In this document: positions 40,836 through 44,136 of the stretch, in pieces
How positions within the stretch are numbered: the stretch's first letter is position 1
How the letters are laid out: the number at the start of each line of letters is the position of its first letter
Assembly: GCF_024721115.1 (NCBI RefSeq)
Contig: NZ_JAMDHK010000025.1
Location: forward strand, 7,501 to 51,636
Reading direction: 5' to 3'
DNA from: Salipiger pentaromativorans
GTDB taxonomy: Bacteria > Pseudomonadota > Alphaproteobacteria > Rhodobacterales > Rhodobacteraceae
DNA: 44,136 bases
Made by a program: the position numbers and the translations under genes
Notes under the pieces: generated by a model
Seen by the model: only the letters and a program-made list of their open reading frames with translations
Databases searched by the model: none
What the model was told of the DNA's origin: nothing

Positions 40836-40865
40836 GAGGTCCCGGATCAGGCCCGGGACGGGTGT
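40836..40865 (+). repeat. Dispersed palindromic repeat, family 2, copy B
   Basis: A 30-bp element with stem TCCCGG/CCGGGA and the tail CGGGTGT, 26 of 30 identical to 37686-37715. A related shorter piece with GCATGAGGTCC lies at about 31944-31963, between rplR and rpsE. Confidence 0.8.
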
Positions 40866-40881
40866 CACAAGACAAACGCGA

Positions 40882-40903
40882 AGCCCCGGACGAATCCGGG
40901 GCT
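40882..40903 (-). promoter_or_regulatory. Leader hairpin of the rplB transcript, possible attenuator
   Basis: AGCCCCGGA/TCCGGGGCT, a perfect 9-bp stem. On the minus strand the loop is TTCG, a very stable tetraloop in RNA, and the stem is followed by TTCGCGTTTGTCTT. It would form within the first 30 nt or so of a transcript from the promoter at 40918-40946. Confidence 0.5.
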
Positions 40904-40917
40904 GTTGCGGATGGGAT

Positions 40918-40946
40918 CTCATAGGGGAGGAGAGATGCCGGGTCAA
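40918..40946 (-). promoter_or_regulatory. Candidate promoter of rplB-rpsS-rplV-rpsC-rplP
   Basis: On the minus strand: TTGACC (40941-40946), 17 nt, TATGAG (40918-40923). The -35 matches 5 of 6, the -10 4 of 6, with ideal spacing. It lies behind the rplW terminator, so it could drive the detached rplB segment. Confidence 0.6.
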
Positions 40947-41011
40947 GGCCTTGCCGGTGTGCCCGTAACGTTCGAAAGTCAATTCAGTTGAAGAGGTAGA
41001 GGGAGTTTGGT

Positions 41012-41734
41012 GTGACCACCTTCATTGATACAACTTTTGACTTTTATTCTGACACCCCCGTCGGGAGAGATCCCGATAGTCGAAGCCCTACCCTGCGACA
41101 ATATCACCGATGTCTGTGGAGCAAACCTTTACCTAATGGCATTCGCTTTTTACTTTCGGATAGTCATTCAAAAACTTACCTATACCACTCTTCAAGCGCT
41201 GGGGAGTTTTTTCTGTCAAGCGATGCGCTGGGACACACATACCGATACTGGAAATCTATGCAGCACATCGTTTCCGAGATACCTCCAACAGAGATGGAAG
41301 CATTTCTTCGCGTTTGCAGCACCATAGGCGCCTACATCATTTTCCCAACCAAGATGATCAACAGGCAACAAAATATCAATATGGCTCGCGGAACCAACAG
41401 CCGTATAAAAGACCGGTTCGATCTTACGCTCGAATGCATTCGTCTTCACTATGTTGGTGCACCCAGCCCGTTATCTGCAACGCTACAGCGATATGCTGAT
41501 TTCTTTGACCTCTTCAGCTCCTTCGAACGCTACACTCAATTCTTTCTACTGCAGGACTTAATTCAGGAAGGCACCCAAGACATAAAATTCTTTCTTCCAT
41601 TCAGAGGCTTTGAGGGGTCCCCCACCCCAAGAAACGTCACTGAATATAGAGCATACAGAGACAACGTTACGCGTTTTGTTCTGTCTAGGAACAGCCGAAT
41701 TTCTGCATTCACCAGCAACGAGACGCCGGCATGA
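41012..41734 (+). CDS. DUF6994-like protein of unknown function, AT-richer than its neighbours
   Basis: 240 aa. The N-terminus IDTTFDFYSDTPVGRDPDSR and SPTLRQYHRCLWSKPLPNG, then LYHSSSAGEFFLSSD, IKDRFDLTLECIRLHYVG, YADFFDLFSSFERYTQFFLLQDLI and IKFFLPF, agree with what I remember of DUF6994; no search was done. The start is GTG at 41012 with AGGGAG about 7 nt upstream. There is no signal peptide, membrane segment or known catalytic motif. Base composition and codon use (many AT-ending codons) differ clearly from the ribosomal genes on both sides, which suggests recent transfer. It lies on the opposite strand, between the rplW terminator and the rplB promoter, so it does not block either ribosomal transcript. 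Confidence 0.82.
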   Translation: MTTFIDTTFDFYSDTPVGRDPDSRSPTLRQYHRCLWSKPLPNGIRFLLSDSHSKTYLYHSSSAGEFFLSSDALGHTYRYWKSMQHIVSEIPPTEMEAFLRVCSTIGAYIIFPTKMINRQQNINMARGTNSRIKDRFDLTLECIRLHYVGAPSPLSATLQRYADFFDLFSSFERYTQFFLLQDLIQEGTQDIKFFLPFRGFEGSPTPRNVTEYRAYRDNVTRFVLSRNSRISAFTSNETPA

Positions 41735-41800
41735 ACTTTCAAGCTGGCAAAGCATTTCAGCATGCAGGCTCAAACGTTCCTATAACTGCCAATGACATCC

Positions 41801-41838
41801 AAAAATTAAAAAAGGCCCCCGCATCGCTGCGAGGGCCT
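41801..41838 (-). terminator. Rho-independent terminator after rplW
   Basis: An 11-bp stem with one G-T wobble (41813-41823 with 41828-41838) and TCGC/GCGA loop. On the minus strand it is followed by TTTTTTAATTTTT. It ends the rpsJ-rplC-rplD-rplW transcript about 40 bp after the rplW stop. Confidence 0.92.
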
Positions 41839-41847
41839 CTCCGGTTC

Positions 41848-41873
41848 CGTAGGGTGGGCAATGCTGCCCACCA
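41848..41873 (+). repeat. Dispersed palindromic repeat, family 1, copy F
   Basis: CCGTAGGGTGGGCA, ATGC, TGCCCACCA. Like copy E it sits between a ribosomal stop codon (rplW, 41877) and the terminator of that transcript. Confidence 0.85.
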
Positions 41874-41876
41874 CGA

Positions 41877-42173
41877 TCAAAGGCCGGTCGACACGTCGAT
41901 CGTGTTGCCCTCTTCGAGGGTCACATAGGCCTTCTTTACGTCGTTCCGCTTGCCGAGCTGGCCGCGGAAGCGCTTGACCTTGCCCTTGGTGATGGTGGTG
42001 TTCACGGCCTTGACCTTGACACCGAAGAGCGCCTCGACGGCCTCTTTCACCTGGGGTTTCGTCGCGTCGATCGCCACTTCGAAGACCACCGCGCCGTTCT
42101 CGGACGCCATGGTGGATTTCTCGGTGATGATCGGCTTGCGGATCACATCGTAATGTTCTGCCTTGGCACTCAT
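41877..42173 (-). CDS. rplW: 50S ribosomal protein L23
   Basis: 98 aa: [52 protein letters not shown] is standard L23, docking site for trigger factor and SRP at the tunnel exit. It overlaps rplD by 4 bp (ATGA) and is the last gene of the rpsJ segment. Confidence 0.98.
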   Translation of the reverse strand: MSAKAEHYDVIRKPIITEKSTMASENGAVVFEVAIDATKPQVKEAVEALFGVKVKAVNTTITKGKVKRFRGQLGKRNDVKKAYVTLEEGNTIDVSTGL

Positions 42174-42787
42174 TTCAGTCGAGCCTCCAGAGCTTCGACA
42201 CCCGCCTTGGTGAGCACCAGAGTGTCACGCTTGAGGATGTCGTACACGTTTGCACCCATGCTGGGCAGCACGTCCAGGCCCTCGATATTGGCCGCGGCAC
42301 GAGCGAAGTTCTCGTTGACCGAGGCACCGTCGATGACCAGCGCGCGCTTCCAGCCCAGGCTTTTCACCTGTGCCGCCAGCGTCTTGGTCTTGCCGTCCGT
42401 CTCCGCCGTGTCGATGATCACCAGCGACCCGGTCTTGGCTTTGGCGGAGAGCGCCAGCTTCAGACCGAGGGCACGGACCTTCTTGGGCAGGTCATGGGCG
42501 TGCGACCGCGGGGTCGGGCCCTTGTAGATGCCACCCTTGCGGAAGATCGGCGCCTTGCGGGAGCCGTGGCGTGCGCCGCCGGTGCCCTTCTGGCGATAGA
42601 TCTTCTTGGTCGAGTAGCTCACTTCCGAGCGGGTCTTGACCTTGTGCGTGCCGGCCTGCGCCTTGTTGCGCTGCCAGCGGACCACACGGTGCAGGATGTC
42701 GGCGCGCGGCTCGAGATCAAAGATCGCGTCCGTCAGCTCGACCTCGCCTGCGGTCGCGCCGTCAAGCTTGATCACGTCGAGTTTCAT
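42170..42787 (-). CDS. rplD: 50S ribosomal protein L4
   Basis: 205 aa: [55 protein letters not shown] is standard L4, in the exit tunnel. In E. coli L4 also represses the S10 operon through its leader; no equivalent leader is recognised here. It overlaps rplC by 4 bp (ATGA). Confidence 0.98.
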   Translation of the reverse strand: MKLDVIKLDGATAGEVELTDAIFDLEPRADILHRVVRWQRNKAQAGTHKVKTRSEVSYSTKKIYRQKGTGGARHGSRKAPIFRKGGIYKGPTPRSHAHDLPKKVRALGLKLALSAKAKTGSLVIIDTAETDGKTKTLAAQVKSLGWKRALVIDGASVNENFARAAANIEGLDVLPSMGANVYDILKRDTLVLTKAGVEALEARLK

Positions 42788-43512
42788 GCCTCGCCTCCTT
42801 CTTCAGTGGGGGCCTCTTCAGCCGCGGCAGGTGCCTGGGCCGATTTCAGAGCCGCCGGCAGAACCAGGTTGTCGGGGGTCGGCTTCTTGACGGCGTCCTT
42901 GATGGTCACCCAGCCGCCCTTCGAACCCGGAACCGCGCCCTTGATCATGATCAGGCCACGGTCGGCATCGGTCTTGACGACCTGAAGGTTCTGCGTGGTG
43001 ACGCGGACGGCACCCATGTGGCCGGCCATCTTCTTACCTTTGAAGACCTTGCCCGGATCCTGACACTGGCCGGTCGAGCCGTGCGAACGGTGCGAGATCG
43101 ACACGCCGTGCGAGGCGCGCAGACCGCCGAAATTGTGCCGCTTCATGGCACCGGCAAAGCCCTTACCGATGGTCGTGCCGGCAACGTCGACGAACTGGCC
43201 TTCGAAATAATGGTCGGCGGTGATTTCCTCACCCACACCGATCATGTTTTCCGGGGCCACGCGGAATTCCGCGATCTTCCGCTTCGGTTCCACCTTGGCA
43301 ACGGCGAAATGGCCGCGCATGGCTTTGGTCACGTTCTTGGCCTTCACCGAACCGGAACCGAGCTGAACGGCGGTGTAGCCGTCTTTCTCGGCGGTCCGCT
43401 GAGCGACCACCTGGCAACCTTCGAGCTGGAGGACGGTCACAGGGATCTGCTTGCCGTCTTCCATGAACAGCCGGGTCATACCGACTTTCTTTGCGATAAC
43501 TCCAGAGCGCAT
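42784..43512 (-). CDS. rplC: 50S ribosomal protein L3
   Basis: 242 aa: [47 protein letters not shown] and [27 protein letters not shown] (the Gln methylated by PrmB in E. coli lies here). An Ala/Glu-rich tail of about 30 residues is the alphaproteobacterial type. The start at 43512 is the family start behind AAGGAGG. Confidence 0.97.
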   Translation of the reverse strand: MRSGVIAKKVGMTRLFMEDGKQIPVTVLQLEGCQVVAQRTAEKDGYTAVQLGSGSVKAKNVTKAMRGHFAVAKVEPKRKIAEFRVAPENMIGVGEEITADHYFEGQFVDVAGTTIGKGFAGAMKRHNFGGLRASHGVSISHRSHGSTGQCQDPGKVFKGKKMAGHMGAVRVTTQNLQVVKTDADRGLIMIKGAVPGSKGGWVTIKDAVKKPTPDNLVLPAALKSAQAPAAAEEAPTEEGGEA

Positions 43513-43525
43513 CCGTTTGCCCTCC

Positions 43526-43834
43526 TTACACCTTGATCTCGACATCCACGCCGGCGGCGAGGTCGAGCTTCATCAGCGCGTCCACCGTCTGCGGGGTCGG
43601 ATCGACGATGTCCAGGAGCCGCTTGTGGGTGCGGATCTCGAACTGGTCGCGGGATTTCTTGTTCACGTGGGGGCCACGCAGAACGGTGAATTTCTCGATC
43701 TTGTTCGGCAGCGGGATCGGCCCGCGCACCTGCGCGCCCGTCCGCTTGGCGGTGTTCACGATCTCCTGCGTCGATGCATCGAGGACGCGGTAATCGAACG
43801 CCTTGAGCCGGATGCGAATGTTCTGGCTTTGCAT
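43526..43834 (-). CDS. rpsJ: 30S ribosomal protein S10
   Basis: 102 aa: [67 protein letters not shown] is standard S10 (also the transcription factor NusE). It is first in the S10 segment, 181 bp after tuf, with its own promoter candidate. Confidence 0.98.
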   Translation of the reverse strand: MQSQNIRIRLKAFDYRVLDASTQEIVNTAKRTGAQVRGPIPLPNKIEKFTVLRGPHVNKKSRDQFEIRTHKRLLDIVDPTPQTVDALMKLDLAAGVDVEIKV

Positions 43835-43941
43835 GTTCGGTATGCCTTTTCATAGGCGTGAGAGTTGAGAGGAGGAAGCAGGACCACCCTGCCCCCTCAT
43901 CGAACCCGTTCGGGCGCGGCGAAAGCCTCTGCCCTAAGAGA

Positions 43942-43965
43942 TGATGGGTGCCGAAGCACCCATCA
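43942..43965 (-). promoter_or_regulatory. UUCG-capped hairpin in the rpsJ leader
   Basis: A 10-bp stem TGATGGGTGC/GCACCCATCA (43942-43951 with 43956-43965); on the minus strand the loop is TTCG. It lies between tuf and rpsJ and is not followed by a T tract, so it looks like a processing or leader structure more than a terminator. Confidence 0.5.
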
Positions 43966-43986
43966 GAATGTCAGGCTGGCGGGCCG

Positions 43987-44013
43987 ATTAGAGCCCGCCG
44001 CGCCATCTGTCAA
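43987..44013 (-). promoter_or_regulatory. Candidate promoter of the rpsJ segment
   Basis: On the minus strand: a perfect TTGACA (44008-44013) directly after the tuf stop, 15 nt, then TCTAAT (43987-43992). The boxes are good but the spacing is short. The -10 falls in the loop of a GGCGGGC/GCCCGCC hairpin (43978-43999). Confidence 0.45.
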
Positions 44014-44015
44014 GA

Positions 44016-44136
44016 TCACTCGAGGATCTTGGAGACGACGCCGGAACCGACGGTGCGGCCGCCTTCGCGGATGGCGAAGCGCAGGCCGTCTTCCATGGCG
44101 ATCGGCGCGATCAGCTCGACCACGAACTTCAGGTTG
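44016..44136 (-). CDS. tuf: Elongation factor Tu, C-terminal end (gene enters from the right edge)
   Basis: Only the last 40 codons are in the window: [39 protein letters not shown] and a TGA at 44016-44018. This is the invariant EF-Tu C-terminus. EF-Tu carries aminoacyl-tRNA to the ribosome. It lies upstream of rpsJ on the same strand, the usual str-S10 order. Confidence 0.97.
   Translation of the reverse strand, partial: NLKFVVELIAPIAMEDGLRFAIREGGRTVGSGVVSKILE

Larger units (their letters stand above)
40675..41011. other. Control region between rplB and the DUF6994-like gene
   Basis: 337 bp without a gene. It holds a minus-strand promoter candidate (40918-40946), a hairpin at the start of that transcript (40882-40903), a family 2 repeat (40836-40865) and another hairpin GGGCGGA/TCCGCCC (40699-40716) just before rplB. 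The rplB leader would be about 235 nt long and highly structured. Confidence 0.65.

Overview
High-GC alphaproteobacterial chromosome, most probably a Rhodobacterales (roseobacter-group) member. The gene families and their order suggest this: a divergent trxB / Lrp-family pair, stand-alone Hint-domain and RTX calcium-binding proteins, an aapJQMP general L-amino-acid transporter next to an ATP12 chaperone gene, and alphaproteobacterial ribosomal proteins. The organism is inferred from content only. No tRNA, rRNA, CRISPR array, IS element or prophage was recognised.

Layout. 1-4236 (-): most of a large RTX protein whose C-terminus lies off the left edge. 4553-6631 (-): an ATP sulfurylase/APS kinase with an MarR-type winged helix fused in frame at its N-terminus, with an 18-bp perfect palindrome just upstream. 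6825-8509: trxB (-) and an Lrp/AsnC regulator (+). 8581-9746 (-): a degenerate Hint protein and a 47-aa basic protein. 9919-12616 (-): lgt, a MidA/NDUFAF7-like methyltransferase and pgeF, coupled by ATGA overlaps; then ubiK (+). 13322-19149 (+): rplO, secY, adk, [BLUF photoreceptor on -], rpsM, rpsK, rpoA, rplQ. 19231-25574: a host-attachment-family gene (-), then a DegQ-like protease, rarA, crcB, an RluC-type pseudouridine synthase, a HAD phosphatase and ATP12 (+). 25772-30311 (+): aapJQMP. 30564-30947 (-): a small secreted COG4315-type protein. 31093-43834 (-): the S10 and spc ribosomal genes from rpmD back to rpsJ, then the 3' end of tuf.

The main theme is a broken-up ribosomal superoperon. 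The usual run rpsJ...rpmD-rplO-secY-adk-rpsM-rpsK-rpoA-rplQ is cut between rpmD and rplO. The rplO-rplQ half lies about 18 kb away on the opposite strand, and inverting roughly 13.1-31.05 kb would restore the standard order. The S10/spc half is cut twice more: between rplW and rplB by an AT-richer gene (DUF6994-like), and between rplP and rpmC by an RTX protein, a putative 2OG-Fe(II) oxygenase and a small membrane protein. The segments are punctuated by hairpin terminators (after rplW, rplP, rpmD, rplO, adk and rplQ). Candidate sigma70-type promoters precede rpsJ, rplB, rpmC, rplO and rpsM, so the segments look like self-sufficient transcription units.

Two families of short palindromic repeats lie in the intergenic gaps: six copies of a GTAGGGTGGGCA...TGCCCACC element, and two full copies of a 30-bp CCCGGATC element whose stem shows a compensatory base-pair change.
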